Positions 49,121 through 61,391 of a DNA stretch of 64,000 bases are shown here, piece by piece. The notes under the pieces were generated by a model, which saw only the letters and a program-made list of their open reading frames with translations, made no database searches and had not been told where the DNA came from. Position numbers and translations under genes: made by a program. The DNA is from Rhyacophila brunnea. Lineage: Eukaryota > Arthropoda > Insecta > Trichoptera > Rhyacophilidae. The DNA lies in NCBI GenBank assembly GCA_022495005.1, contig JAGYXB010000698.1, forward strand, positions 186,001-250,000. The letters run 5' to 3'. How positions within the stretch are numbered: position 1 is the stretch's first letter; each line of letters opens with the position of its first letter.

Positions 49121-50439
49121 CGGGCATACGTTATTTGAAAACGTCTCATTTTTTTTCAAAAAAGATTTTTTCTGGTAGTTATAATATGCATGAGATGTTG
49201 TCAAACGTTTGTTCAATATAATACTATAACTATATTATATATTATACTTATACCTACATACGTAGCATAAAAGTAAGACGTTTTCATAACGATCAGCTGA
49301 CTAATTACCGTCGTTATTTAGCACATTGAAAGAATAGTTTTGTGTTTTGGTGACTTTGATCAAAGTTAATATTTATTACATAAGTTTTTTATAAGATGAT
49401 AAAGCTATTTTTGAAAAAATCATGGTTTTAATGTAATAGTGTCTAATTAAAAATAAAAACATCGATTTTTCTATATGATTTTGACAATTTTAGTAAGTAT
49501 GTAAATAACTAATTTTCAGACCACTTAAGAAACTTTTCATAATAAAAAAATAATACTCGTTTTCAACTTAGAATGCTAAAAGTGAAGCTCTAAGTAGATA
49601 CAATATAATATTCTCCGTTAACCATTTAGAATGAAAACGTAGTGTAAGTATACAGGTGTATACGTAAGCATAAATCATATAATATGAAACGGGTAGTTTG
49701 TCGTGATTCAAATTTTCCGACCTGCCGATCAAAATTGATGAACACGGATCCAAATTTATTATCAAATTTAGAAATATTTCCCGCCATGTGTGCTGAAGAA
49801 AGACACTCTCGTGAAATAAGCAATGTAGGTCAGTCAATGTAGGCCTCTAAAACTGAGAAGTCTATTCCAACCAAATTTTGCTTATGATAATGGATAATGG
49901 ATAATGGTGATTTTATTTATGCGATAATCGCAACCGAATTAAATGTACATAAAATTGCAGTATTTCATTTGTGAGATGCATATCGGTACTTATCTACTAT
50001 GTGATAATCGCATTCGCAAAACACCATTTACCTGTGCTCCGTTCTATATGTGATAAAACACCATGCAATATTCTACTTCACCCGCAATTGGCCACAAACA
50101 AAATAACTTCACATTTTTCTAAATTAATTTAATCTGTGAACGACCCAATGGGTTGGAAAAATGGCTAACTTTAAATTTCTTGTAAAAATAATAATATATG
50201 GAGATTCACATGGTCCTCTCAGGAGCAAAAATGGTAATCTACCTTACTTGCAGTACGATAAGCCAAACGTTATAATCAACGGATGAAAGCATTTTATCAT
50301 AGTCTCTTAGTCTAAATAGTTATTAGGAAATTTTAAGATTACTCTCGTATATTTAGTCGATGAGCCGCATTGAGATCGAATACGACCCTGGTTGCCAGAG
50401 ACGGTATCAAAAAATGAACCCTCAAGGTAAATACTATAG

Positions 50440-50994
50440 GGCGGTGATCGCCAAACGGTCGCTCGCGAGCTACCGGTAGCTCGCGTAGGATATTTTATCA
50501 TATTTATAAGCTTGCCTCTCAAATTTTATTGCTAAAATTGAAGGCATTATTTTATTCTACCTACTTATGTGAATCAACGTTTTCCACTATGAAGGTAGTT
50601 AAAAGTAAATATAGAAACAGACTCACAGATGTACATCTTAATAATAGCATTTGGATGGGAGTGACAAGGCAGTCACCGAAAATTGAAAAAAAATGTGGAG
50701 GAAAGCGAATGCCATTCTTTCCACTACTTATTTTTACTTTACTCACACTTATTTTAAGATATTTTTCAAATATTATTTTGTTTATAAATAAATAATTAAA
50801 GTATTTATGCATTTTATGTTTTATTAGAAGTCCGATGTCCTAATTTATTTTAAGTAATATAATAATAATATTATGTATGGTACGATAATGGAAGATGATA
50901 AAAAATTATAAAGAAGGAATATGTATAAGTAGCTTATCAGACAATTTCAATTTCTGAAAGTAACTCATATCCTTATTGAGTTTGGAGACCACTG
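50440..50994 (+). mobile_element. Internally deleted hAT element keeping the transposase C-terminus
   Basis: Left end GGCGGTGATCGCCAAACGGT with GCTCGCGAGC just inside. Right end TTTGGAGACCACTG. CTATAG flanks both sides (50434-50439, 50995-51000). The first base or bases of the left CAG terminus are changed. Confidence 0.7.
50529..50795 (+). pseudogene. hAT transposase dimerisation-domain fragment
   Basis: Open frame with TYLCESTFSTMKVVKSKYRN and RLTDVHLNNSIWMGVT, the C-terminal hAT dimerisation block (CExxFSxMKxVKSKxRxRLTDxHL). About 55 residues match; the remainder is hydrophobic read-through. Everything N-terminal, including the catalytic residues, is deleted. No good start codon is visible, so translation is doubtful even though the frame is open. 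Confidence 0.7.
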
Positions 50995-51597
50995 CTATAG
51001 AGCATAGGCAGTCTGGAATCATTTAATTTTAAAACATGGTTGCGCCGAAAACTGTTGTGTGTCACATCCATAATATAAAGTATATTGATGTTTGTCGTGT
51101 TATGGTGTACGGTGGTTTATATCGGGAATATTTTTCAAGCAAAAATATCCAGTGTCCATATAAACAGAAAAATAATAGAGAGAAACCAAACGTTAATTTG
51201 GCGGTATCATCATCTGCCAAGATCGAACACTTCTGTATAAAGGCATCCATCTTATTAATTTATCCACCATTTTAGATTTGCGCTACCACGTACCTAACGC
51301 TGAACTAATTGAGTCGGTCGATTCACTTGATTCTAGAGTACGGCGCTGTTAAGTGTCCCTTGGGTACGACTGTATAATTGTATTTGCCCAGCAGTTGTCC
51401 ACTAATAGAGTAACATATCTAGCAACTCTGTATGCGATTTCTTATGTTTTGTACCCTCTATCAAATCTCATAGTTTTATCGGCGTTATTGTATATTTAAC
51501 ATATATTTATTCATAATTAGGTATAGCAAAAGAATAGCAATAACGAAACACGTTACATGCGAAAAAAATAATAATCAAAACATATAACAATTTAACA

Positions 51598-51910
51598 GCG
51601 GGTCTATTCTATACACAAGACGACTATCGACCGCTAAAGTGATAAAGTGATAGTATGTATTATATATTTGTATTGAGGTATTATATTTGTATTTGTTACA
51701 ATAAGTTGGCCGTCTAAACAGTCAAAACTGTCTATCTCGCTCTAAATTTTATCACAGCCAAGAGAGGTGCTGTTAAAATACAGCACTTATTGCAACAATT
51801 GCAACTAACTTATTGTAATTGTTACAATAAGTGCTAACATATACAAATCTACCCTAAGTTTGATAATATTTATCACTTAAGCGGTCGATAAGTATAGAAT
51901 AGCCTCGCCC
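51598..51910. mobile_element. Foldback MITE with GACCGCTTAAGTGATAAA arms
   Basis: Left arm GTCTATTCTATACACAAG, then CGACTATCGACCGCTAAAGT. The right arm, read inward, is GCTATTCTATACTTATCGAC and CGCTTAAGTGATAAA. An inner inverted pair, TACAATAAGT/ACTTATTGTA, surrounds 51700-51840. Roughly 313 bp, just upstream of serpin 2. Confidence 0.65.
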
Positions 51911-52214
51911 TACTGACAATGTAAGTTTTTGTATGTAAAAGTATATTTTAGGTTAAAAGTAAATGTTGTAATTGTATTTGCAAATTAAAATAGATAAAAT
52001 TGCAGATAGAACCTTGCTGCTTTCAAATGCTCTGAAAAGGCAACAACAGATAGAACCATGTTGCAATAACTATAATAACACTAAAAAATATTCTCGATGA
52101 TAAAAGTAATTGGATTGCCATCATGCATTTAACGGTTAAACTGTCACTGTGAGTGTACATTTAGTTATTCATTGAATTGAACATAATTATGTTTTTTTTT
52201 GTTTCAGATAAATT

Positions 52215-52568
52215 ATGGCGAACTTAACGAATTCGGTGGCTGTTCTATTTTTCGTCCTCTCTGTACCAAATAGCCAGTCGCAGTTCAACCAAAATCCAAA
52301 TTATTACACACCGGCCGTAATACAACAGTATGTTCCCCAAATTCGTAATCGGCAGCAAACGCCTGCTGTCAATACCAACAGATACAATCCAGTCGTGGAT
52401 ACCCCTGTAGACGAACGAATTGTCTTCAAGGAAAATAATAGGCCTGATCCCTATGACGCTTACGCCGCTAATCGTTTTTCTACAGAAAAACAGCAGAGTT
52501 CGAGCCGACCTGTTAGCCCAAAAATCATTTCAACGGCAGTAAATACATTCTCTTTAAAAATGCTCAAG
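52215..52568 (+). CDS. Serpin 2 (partial), first coding exon: signal peptide and low-complexity extension
   Basis: The exon starts at an acceptor (TTTGTTTCAG, exon base 52208) and its ATG lies 7 bases inside, so the 5' UTR is split. Of the 118 codons, residues 1-20 are a signal peptide with core VAVLFFVLSV and likely cleavage near SQSQ, so the protein should be secreted. Residues 23-100 are rich in Asn, Gln, Pro and Tyr (QNPNYYTPAVIQQY, RNRQQTPAVNTNRYNP), without serpin homology that I recognise. Serpin helix A starts near residue 101 (SPKIISTAVNTFSLKMLK). The exon ends in phase 0 before GTATGC. Typical serpins have much shorter leaders. Confidence 0.88.
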
Positions 52569-53329
52569 GTATGCTGTATTGAATATAATTATTTTTCTAC
52601 CATAATCAGAATTATAAATATGACGTAAATTAGAAGAACCCTTGATTCCAAACCGAAAACCAAATAGTAACCGAAACCTCTTGAAAATTACATTATTGAG
52701 TTTCAGATGTTACATTCTGCCTAATTTTTGGTCACAATTTACTCATGCTGTACCCAAGTAATAAAAAAAATACTAAATAATATGTTATGATAGATTCTAG
52801 TGTAATAATATTTTACTATTTTTTTTCCTAATTTTATTGGATACTTACAAATTGTGCTGTCCAAATGTCATATTCTCCACGTGCAAGTAAAAATATCTTG
52901 AAAAATACTAATGGCATCTATATTTTAATATTTAAAGTAAAATATCGATTATATAGCGATGACTACGTGCGTCGGTATAGTTAGATGAGAATATTGGTGC
53001 TTTAAAAAACCGGAACCGGAATTGGGGTTCTTACAGTTCTGATCATAATTTTTACTGTTCTAAAATTTATTTTACATATACAAATACTGCGAGTAAGGGG
53101 TAAGACACATGACACTGTAGTAAGTGAGCATCGACACATATTTTACTTGATTCCAAATGCATCTGATAAGAATCTCCAAATGGATAAAAAAAAAAACAAT
53201 TGCAGACCTACACCAGTGTACGATAACTGCAGTGTCATGTGTCTGCGCCCTAACGCAGTAACGTTGATTCCTAGATCAAAATTGTCTTTGTCTTATAAAA
53301 TATTATTGTCTTAAAATATATATATTTTA

Positions 53330-53650
53330 CGGTTAGAGGATCGATCACCCTTCTCTTGAGGGGGATCAGCACAACACTCGCCGGTGTCCATCTGACACCA
53401 CTGCAGAGATCCGAGGACGTTCCTTACAGGAATACTGTAAGTGACATTGTGTACAAGACCGCATTTGCGGCATGGCAGGCGAGGTGGACCGCCTCCCCAA
53501 AGGGGCGGCACACTTACCGTTTTTTTCCAGACGTATTCTGCATGCACCAAACTAGAAGACTCCAACCTTCGCACTGGATTAGCCAGTTCCTCACCGGCCA
53601 TGGCAACTTCGCCGCCAGACTCTAGCAAATCTCTTCGAATGCTGCCTACG
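53330..53650 (+). pseudogene. LINE C-terminal fragment in serpin 2 intron 1
   Basis: Encodes NTVSDIVYKTAFAAWQARWT, then GRHTYRFFPDVFC and WISQFLTGHGNFAARL. The order WQxxW, GRxTYxFFP, SQFLTGHGNF is the RNase-H-downstream tail of insect jockey-like polymerases. It is GC-rich against an AT-rich intron and lies in the same orientation as the host gene. Confidence 0.75.
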
Positions 53651-53757
53651 ACCACAGTTTAATACATTTCACACATTTTGTGTAATATAATCGATAAAAA
53701 ATGTTAAATGTCAGATTTCTAAGAACTATAACTTATGTATCTTTTTTTATTTTTCAG

Positions 53758-53937
53758 CACTTATCGAGGTCACAGTCAGACAATAACATTGTGATGTCAC
53801 CATTATCGCTGTCAACATTGTTGGCACTGTTGGAACAAGGGGCACAAGGATCGTCACTACAGGAACTGGAGAGTGCCCTTGAAATGTCCAAAGATGAAAC
53901 CAGAAATGCTTACATTTCCATCTTGAATAGTCTTGTG
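53758..53937 (+). CDS. Serpin 2, second coding exon (helices B-C)
   Basis: Exon after ATTTTTCAG, phase 0 at both ends, 60 codons. It reads SDNNIVMSPLSLSTLLALLEQGAQGSS, the serpin helix B signature (N-I-V-x-S-P-L-S), then LQELESALEMSKDETRNAYISILNSLV. It joins in frame to 52568 and to 55052. The 1.2-kb intron before it holds a LINE fragment at 53330-53650. The AT-rich downstream reading (VFMLSMLKK) is intron read-through. Confidence 0.9.
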
Positions 53938-54158
53938 GTATTTATGTTATCTATGCTTAAAAAATAATATTATCGACCGAGGATACTAGATAGAATTTGA
54001 ATTTATATTATGATTTATGTTTTGTATTACATATTATTTCATTCATTTCATTTGAGTATTTTTTACGACCCGGGTTTTGCCTTTCGGAATTTTCATATCA
54101 CTAATTATACTACCGGTTCACTACACTACTGTCATTAGGCATCATTACCTTTCGTAAT

Positions 54159-54584
54159 AGCGTCTGTACACGTGCATTTTATTTGCAGTAATAGTGTGTA
54201 TTTTAAACTATCGTGATAATAACTGTTTACACGTAAAAGTGCTGACTGTCTCACCATCTCATTCTTCAAGAGTAAGCGAGACGCGATGTTGTTATTTTAT
54301 AGTACTAGTTGACAGATCGTGAAAATCGGTTAACCTCAAAATTAGTCTACGCGGTGTAATTTGTTTTTTTACCGGCAGGTTTGCCACTATCGTTCTATCG
54401 CGCAGGCATAGATATCGAACAAATCCCACCTGTTGCGTGAAAATTCAGAAGCTTCCGAACTTTTTTTATTCATGCATGAAATCTTGCAACTTGTATGATA
54501 ATACATGTATACCCGTGGATTTTCTTTTTATGGCCGCGATAATACGTACTGCCAGCAGCAAATCCATGCACGTGTAAACGGGGT
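54159..54584. mobile_element. Foldback MITE, copy B
   Basis: Same family as 3416-3849. The right terminus reads inward as CCCCGTTTACACGTGCATGG, and the left has TGTACACGTGCATTTTATTT. It lies in the second intron of serpin 2, so each serpin carries one copy in an intron. Confidence 0.65.
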
Positions 54585-54683
54585 ACAATATTAAAAATAA
54601 TATATTATACGTATTTTTCTCAATAATTATACAAGAATGTATTCAATGTGCAGATAGAGTATGTATATTACAAAGAAAGTATA

Positions 54684-54722
54684 TGTGTGTGTGTGTGTGT
54701 GTGTGTGCGTGTGTGTGTGTGT
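54684..54722 (+). repeat. (TG)n microsatellite
   Basis: About 19 TG units with one CG interruption, in serpin 2 intron 2. Confidence 0.95.
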
Positions 54723-55051
54723 TGGATTGCAGCCAGATAAACAAAAAAAAAATATAATGTAATACAGCTTTCGCATATTCAAAAAAAAATATAATAAAAA
54801 AATACCTATAGCCTAAAGTTTTATATCATATCTCTCATGTATTTATGGCTGTATATATGTTTGATTTGAATATTATAATTAAGACTGCATAGTATAATTA
54901 ATTTATTAATTCCGAGAAGGCAATGGCGGTTTTTAAACTACTAAGAAAAATACTATTTAGCCACCACATAAACTTAAGAATCAGAACGAGATTGATGAGC
55001 GGAGCCATAGGCGGCATGGTAGAGCTTAATGAGTATTTTTATTTATTTCAG

Positions 55052-55268
55052 AATCGTGGGTATTCGAAAAACAGCTTGGGCTTTAGCAATGCTTTGTTCG
55101 TAAATAAAGACCTACCCATAAAGGAAGCCTTCCAAACAACTGCAGTAAACGACTTCAAAGTAGGAGTGCAACCAGTTAATTTCAAAAATCCTAATCTTGC
55201 AGCTTCTCAAATCAACAATTGGGCTAATACTGCCACCAGAGGATTTATACCATACATTTTCTCACCAA
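55052..55268 (+). CDS. Serpin 2, third coding exon (strand 2A, helices E-F)
   Basis: Exon after ATTTATTTCAG, entering in phase 0 and leaving in phase 1 before GTAAGC. It encodes LGFSNALFVNKDLPIKEAF, then TAVNDFKVGVQPVNF and ASQINNWANTATRGFIPYIFSP. These match the serpin order xANAxFVxxxxPIKxxF, then VxPVxF, then INxWVxxxTxGxI of helix F. The split codon A|AT at the next junction gives Asn. Confidence 0.92.
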
Positions 55269-56074
55269 GTAAGCAAAATAACAATACATATATTATATTA
55301 TTATCTTACGTACATGATATACAAATTATCCAATTAGCTACCAAATATACTTGAATAGTAAATTCATTTTAGACCATGAGCGTAACCAATGTTTTAAAAT
55401 CCGTTATAGGTTCAATAAAAGTTTGCTGACTATAATTATTTAACGATAAATATATGAAAAAATACATAATGGTTTTGTTTTGTTATTTTTTATTGCAAAA
55501 AAAAAGATTTAGTACAAAATTAATTAAGTTATGATTGATTTTTCTAATCAATGTCGTAGATTCAAAATGATCCAGGCTGTTTGCCACAATTTAAACTTTA
55601 AAGCAAGCCACCCAGTAAACCATGTCTGTACATAGAGTACATATCATTATGGCATGTATTTCAGATGGCCATTGAATTTCTTTCAAAATCCCACGGAGTA
55701 TTCTTTTAATACATAGATATGCCACAGGCATAAGCCAATACTTGTTAACTTATTTTCGATACATAACGAAATAATAAAATGTAGCCTACAGTATATACTA
55801 TACAAGAATAAATATTTATGTATTTTCGTGCTGTAAAAATATTCCTTATTTTTAGTGAACTATAATCAAGTTAAAAAAATAAATAAACTGATACCCACCC
55901 ATTTTCTAAATAATTAAATCAATATTGGAGGAATAATAGTTTTAGCAAGAGCATCTTTTCTATTTTCATTAATACTTTTCAATAATACAAAATATATTAA
56001 TAACAATATATTGTAATGATATTACAGGATGAATGAAGGCAATATCACAATGCGTAACACAATATTCAAAATAA

Positions 56075-56336
56075 GGTGGGGTTCGGCAACCTTTTCAGAT
56101 CCATTGGCCGCATTAAACTTTTTGTTTTAATAAGATAACCGCAAATGTTTAAGTGAAGGCTAGACCTTGTAAAAAATAGTAATGTTAAAAAAGTCTTATT
56201 TTACTTTTTTTTATAAAACCGAAAGTGCCATTTTGCTAACCAATTGTAGATCCAAATTTACAAAATTTTAAATTATGTAATAACGTAATTGATTAGTATT
56301 CTGAACCATTTATTGGCCGCCGGTTTCCGATCACTG
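56075..56336. mobile_element. Decayed hAT-type MITE in serpin 2
   Basis: Left GGTTCGGCAACCTTTTCAG with CATTGGCCGC inside. Right inward CAGTGATCGGAAACCGGCGG. The shape is that of the CAGxGGTxGGCAAAC terminus seen at 19590. No clean target duplication. Confidence 0.5.
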
Positions 56337-56580
56337 AATACGATGTTCTAAAAATATATGTAAAAAATGAAACTATTGTTCGTATATTAATTATAAATAA
56401 TTTATATGAAACGAAGTCCAATTATAATTAATTTATTATTTGTAATACATAACAATATTATTCAATTATAAACTTCCTTGCATTGTTCTTCTGACCAATG
56501 CTCATTACTCATTGGTGTGGTTAATTTTAGTTTCTACTACCTTCAACGTGTATAAATGATATGTTTTGTTTTCTTTATAG

Positions 56581-56795
56581 ATAATGTCGACAGAAATACC
56601 GACTGTTTAATGGCCAACGCCGTATACTTCAAGGGAATCTGGAAGTCAATGTTCAGCGTTGACAGAACCTTGACGCTTCCATTCGAGCCAATTCCTGGAA
56701 GAGAAGTCAGTGCAACTTTTATGCACCAGAGCGGGAGGTTCCCTGCAGGAGAAGACAAGCAAATGGGCGCCAAGTGGCTTGAACTACCATTCGAC
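56581..56795 (+). CDS. Serpin 2, fourth coding exon (NAVYFKGIW region)
   Basis: Exon after TTTCTTTATAG, entering in phase 1 and leaving in phase 0 before GTAAGATTG. It contains LMANAVYFKGIWKSMF, the most conserved serpin segment, then VSATFMHQSGRFPAGEDKQ and WLELPFD. Borders and phases equal those of serpin 1 exon 409-608. The 322 residues visible so far stop well before the hinge. I found no further serpin exon up to 64000, so the gene continues past the window edge. The first serpin 1 intron is 3.4 kb; the serpin 2 counterpart would be over 7 kb. Confidence 0.92.
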
Positions 56796-57004
56796 GTAAG
56801 ATTGTGTTTATAATATTATTTAGTCCACTATCAAGATTATCTTTATTATCGGCACTTAAACCAAATAACGATATTGGCCTTCTTAATAAAACGCCTATAT
56901 TATCTTGTGTAGAGTTGTCAATTTAGTGTATTTTGCCAGATCTATATTTTTTAATAGACTTGAAAAAAATGCATTAGGCTCACTGCGTTAACTTTATTAT
57001 TTTC

Positions 57005-57365
57005 TTTACACCGCTAATAGATTAAAACTTTTCATAAAAAGAACTAAAACAATACACCAGATTTGCTTGAAAATTAGCATGTCGACTTTCTGCACCTTAT
57101 AATCTTACTAATATAAAAAAAACACTAATTTTCATACAATTTGTTGTTTATGCCACTCGTATTGAAATTGCCTTCAGTAATTTTTCTAGGGAACCTTCAC
57201 AAGAATCCACCTAGAAAAAGAGTCAATATCTTGTTTATATACATGCATCAATATAGTTAATAATTTATTTCATAGTTATGCTCAACAAACTTCAACTTTG
57301 CTCTCGTATAATAAATATGACTTATTTTTGTTAATGCCAGTTGACAATACTGATTATGACGTTGT
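57005..57365 (+). repeat. Dispersed repeat R2, copy 3
   Basis: ATTAAAACTTTTCATAAAAAG, ACACCAGATTTGCTTGAAAA and AGTTGACAATACTG follow the order of copies 1 and 2. It lies just after the last visible serpin 2 exon. Confidence 0.45.
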
Positions 57366-59199
57366 GTCTGCAAAACCTCCCTTCAGTGACTAAGTCGTAG
57401 GATAATGTATATTTTTTACATAGACCGACGACTTCAATGTATATCCCCGACTCCCATTGTCTCTTTCTGTAGCTATCTATATTAAAAAGCAGATACTTGG
57501 ATAGGTGGGTGTCTTCTATTCCTAAGATATGACAAGCACAAGCAAGTCACTCTTCGTTCACATCTGAGACAATCATTAAACGAAGGAAACGGATCGCTGT
57601 TAAATATTCTTCGCTACACACCATTTTCATATACGACTTCGAAGACTCTTCTCAGTATTTATATTATAATATGTATATATTTAATTTAGATCACATTTGA
57701 CTTTTTTTTACTGTCCAACACACTGATTAATTCATCAATATATGGGTCTTATGTGAATGTCTTATTTTGAAAAAAAACTAAGCCCTCAATATTACTCACT
57801 TTTTATATAGTATTACTGAGGGATATCCAATAGTTTTCCCACTGTGACAAATAATGATCCAATGGGTTTCGTGAATTATAATATATCACTAGATGATAGG
57901 TGGCACTTATGTGATTACTTGTCACCATATGGTCACATCTGCTAGATGACAAGTTTTCACCCCCAAGTACCTACATCATGTTTTTCCAAACAGAGCCGCT
58001 CTTGGACATAAAAAGCCTATGACTTGCCAACATTTTGTAATCCTGAATAAAGTATTTTTTCTGAGATAACTCTTTGATTTAGTGTGTTAAAAAGAAAAAT
58101 ATTTTTTTATGGGAAAAATAAAATTTATCCAAATAACAAATATTTTAGTTTATTTAAAAAAATATATAAAAATAATTAAAATATTTTATGATATTTTATC
58201 TTTGAGTAAAATATGTATCTCAAAAATAATAATAACATAGTCTAAAGGTTTGATGACGATGCATTTGATGGAAATTAATCTGTCTTGTGTGGGCATAACC
58301 TGTTAACTGCAAAATGTTACATATACAGGAGAGCAATTTTATACTTTGAATTATCCCCATAAATCTCCGTTATTTTTTGTTGTCTATTTTTGAGAATACA
58401 TTTTAAAATAAATAAACGAAGAAGAATATGACAAAAAATATATTTTCAATTAACACTAGGAAATTAATGTGAAGGTTTTTGATCATGTTTTGACCAAACT
58501 AACCGCTGTGTTTGTTTACATATCATCATAATTATTAAGGTAGAGTTTTGAGAATTTTCAAATGAAATACAGATGGCAGGCTATTAACAAAACGTAAGAT
58601 AAATCACCAAAAAAGCAATTATCAGGTTATGCCTAAACAACACCGGAATTTATGAACAAATATTTTTTTTATAAATATTGCTTTCATTGAACTGAGTTTC
58701 ACCTTTCGGCACCTTGGAATTTTATACCTATCTATTGTGCCTGTATAATATTTAAGTATAGCCTGAATATTTCGAAAATCAATACCTGGCTCACCGAAAC
58801 CGATCTTTATAGAAGTGTATAAATCAGAGGAAAAACGTTTTTAATAATGCCACTAGTGAACCATTTTTTTATTTGTGTGAATAGGTAGATGTTAGTGCAA
58901 ATATGTTGGTAGGTTCTGAAAATCCTATTTTGTAATCGCATTTTTTTTAATTAAATACATTTTTATTTTCATGTAAAATAAAACAGTAAATATTACCTAC
59001 GTTAAATTTTATATGTTTAAAAATAATATATAACACCGATATATTTGTACTTATATGTTTTTTATAAAAAGTACTGATAAATTGGCATCTATAAATCTGA
59101 ATTCGGGCCTGCCACTAATTTTCATCGGAAAACTGAAATGTCAGAGTGAAATTTCGTAATATTGATTTCCATAGCAACGCACATTTAGATGCCAGGATC

Positions 59200-59584
59200 C
59201 TCATTGAGCTACTTTACAAGCTGCTTGTTGGCGAATTTACAATCTGCTTGTAAACTCGCCCATTGTCATCATCGAACAAGCTAACAAGCAGATTGTAAAC
59301 AATCTACAGAGAAAAGTTGAAAGCCCGTCAACTGTACACGCTACACGCTGGCGTGTGGGCCTACTGCGTCTGCGCAGTAGAGCGATAGTAGCGACCTCCC
59401 GGTAAAAAAACGAACTACTTAATACGTCCTGTCAAAATTGTACCAAAAATGACGGTTTCAACTCGCTAGTTTGTTGGCTTCTAAGCGAGTGGAAAGTCTT
59501 GTGTGTCATCATCACAATCGAACTAGTTGACAACAACAGCTGATAGCAAACAGCTTGAAAGTAATTCAATGTCATTGAGGGTTT
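59200..59584. mobile_element. Foldback MITE
   Basis: Left TTACAAGCTGCTTGTTGGC and, inward from the right, TTTCAAGCTGTTTGCTATC, with CTCAxTGA outside. The interior TCGCTACTATCGCTCTACTG (complement of 59370-59395) resembles the middle of 3416-3849 and 54159-54584. Confidence 0.55.
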
Positions 59585-60316
59585 TATACTGAAATATTAA
59601 TATTCTTACTATAAAATACGTGTGTATATTAGGTGTTTATTTTTTTAAAAAAAATATAAAATATAGGTAGTATATAGGGTACAGTATACGACTTAAATAT
59701 TAGGTACCTACTATTATAAATGTAGAACAATACTGTAAAACTGTAAAAAAAATACTTTAATGACAAATTAATATTCCCATTGAAAGTATTCGATACAAAT
59801 TTAATAATCATTGTCGAGGTTAATCCCTTGATTGTACAATATTTTAGCTGCAAAAATATATGATCTCTTCAGCTAGAAATGAAAACAAATATGTATATAA
59901 ACGAAGTTGTAGTCGAAAATTCGAATAATGAAATTCGGTTATCGGAAAAACGTCGGCCCAGATTGAGTGAGCATTACTCACAACAGAAATCAGAATAGTA
60001 AAACATTTTTTCCACAAATATTGCAAAACTAGTTTTGGTATACAGTAGTCTCACTGTGCAATAATTCAACTTAATACTTTAAATTTACCGTTAATAACAC
60101 AATAATAATGCATGTTATACTACGAAGAATTTTCTCTGATACAATATTAGTTGTCATTATAAAAACACCATGAGATGAAATTAACAAAAAGCCAAGAAAT
60201 TACAGTAAAAATATTTTGTAAAATATATATTCTACTGATCATATAATACATTGCAACACTTGATAATGTTAGCGATGTCTATGAAATACTTTTCGTAGCA
60301 AAGTATTAGAGCCTAT

Positions 60317-61391
60317 GGGTCGTATGCATAAGATTCCCAAATACGTTATAGGCTATATACTGCTCGTTTGTATGCATAAGTGCAAATGTTATTTGTTGGT
60401 TAGCGACGTCACAATGTGAAGTCATAATGTGTCATGGCGTACAAATAATTGCAAGCTTATAAAATTTCATTCCCCGACCATTAATTTAAAATTTTGAAAT
60501 TGTAAATGTGTCTGAAAGTGTGCGAACGGTATCATATAAATTTAATAATTATACATGAATAATTATTATGAACTTTAAATAATTGATCAGTTATTATATC
60601 ACATTTATTTTATAACTCTACTGTACGAAAGGATAAAGTATTGCCAGTAAACTTTTCCATTTGGTGGCAATATTGAATACATACATATTATTGTGACTAA
60701 CTTCACTTCAATTATGAGATGTCAAAACAGAATAAGAATAAATGACAGAAATGCAAATAGATTTAGATAATAATATGTAATGATCTCTGTATAATATTAT
60801 CATTTATACCAATCACCGTATGACACTATTGATGTTTCCAGTGTATTTGAGAGTTGTGCCTTGTTTATTACAGTTATCTTACAATAATTAACTAGGTAGG
60901 TAGGTACCATACTATTTTGAATAATGCAGAATGCTTTCAATTGAATATTTTAATGCCAGATACAGCAGTAGGTACATATTTTTGCTGTCGTTTAGCGGAG
61001 ATATTTTATCCTAATCTTACGTAAGTCCATATTATCTCTCCATGAAAGATATTGCAAGCGAAATAGGTACGAGGCACTGTATCAGTTACCTACTATCTAG
61101 ATTATAGACTAGGGATCAAAATTATACGTATTTTGTAAACAGCACGACTAGGAACTGTTTTAAAAGTTCGCAAATGTTTTACAGAGTCTACAAAATGAAC
61201 AAAGGCCTCAAGCAAACGTTTTTTGTAATGAATACAAAATTAAAATGACATTTGAAAGTGACAGATGAAGCAACCATTTTGAATGGCGCATGACGTCAGA
61301 TTGCTTACGTCACAAATAGTGATATACGCTATATGATGGAAAATCAGTTAAATAGCTTATAAAAAATTTGGGAATCTCATACATACGGCCC
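60317..61391. mobile_element. 1.08-kb MITE-like element with GGGYCGTATG ends
   Basis: Left GGGTCGTATGCATAAGATTC, right inward GGGCCGTATGTATGAGATTC, continuing CCAAA and TATARGCTAT on both arms. TAT flanks both sides (60314-60316, 61392-61394). No coding sequence was recognised. Confidence 0.72.
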
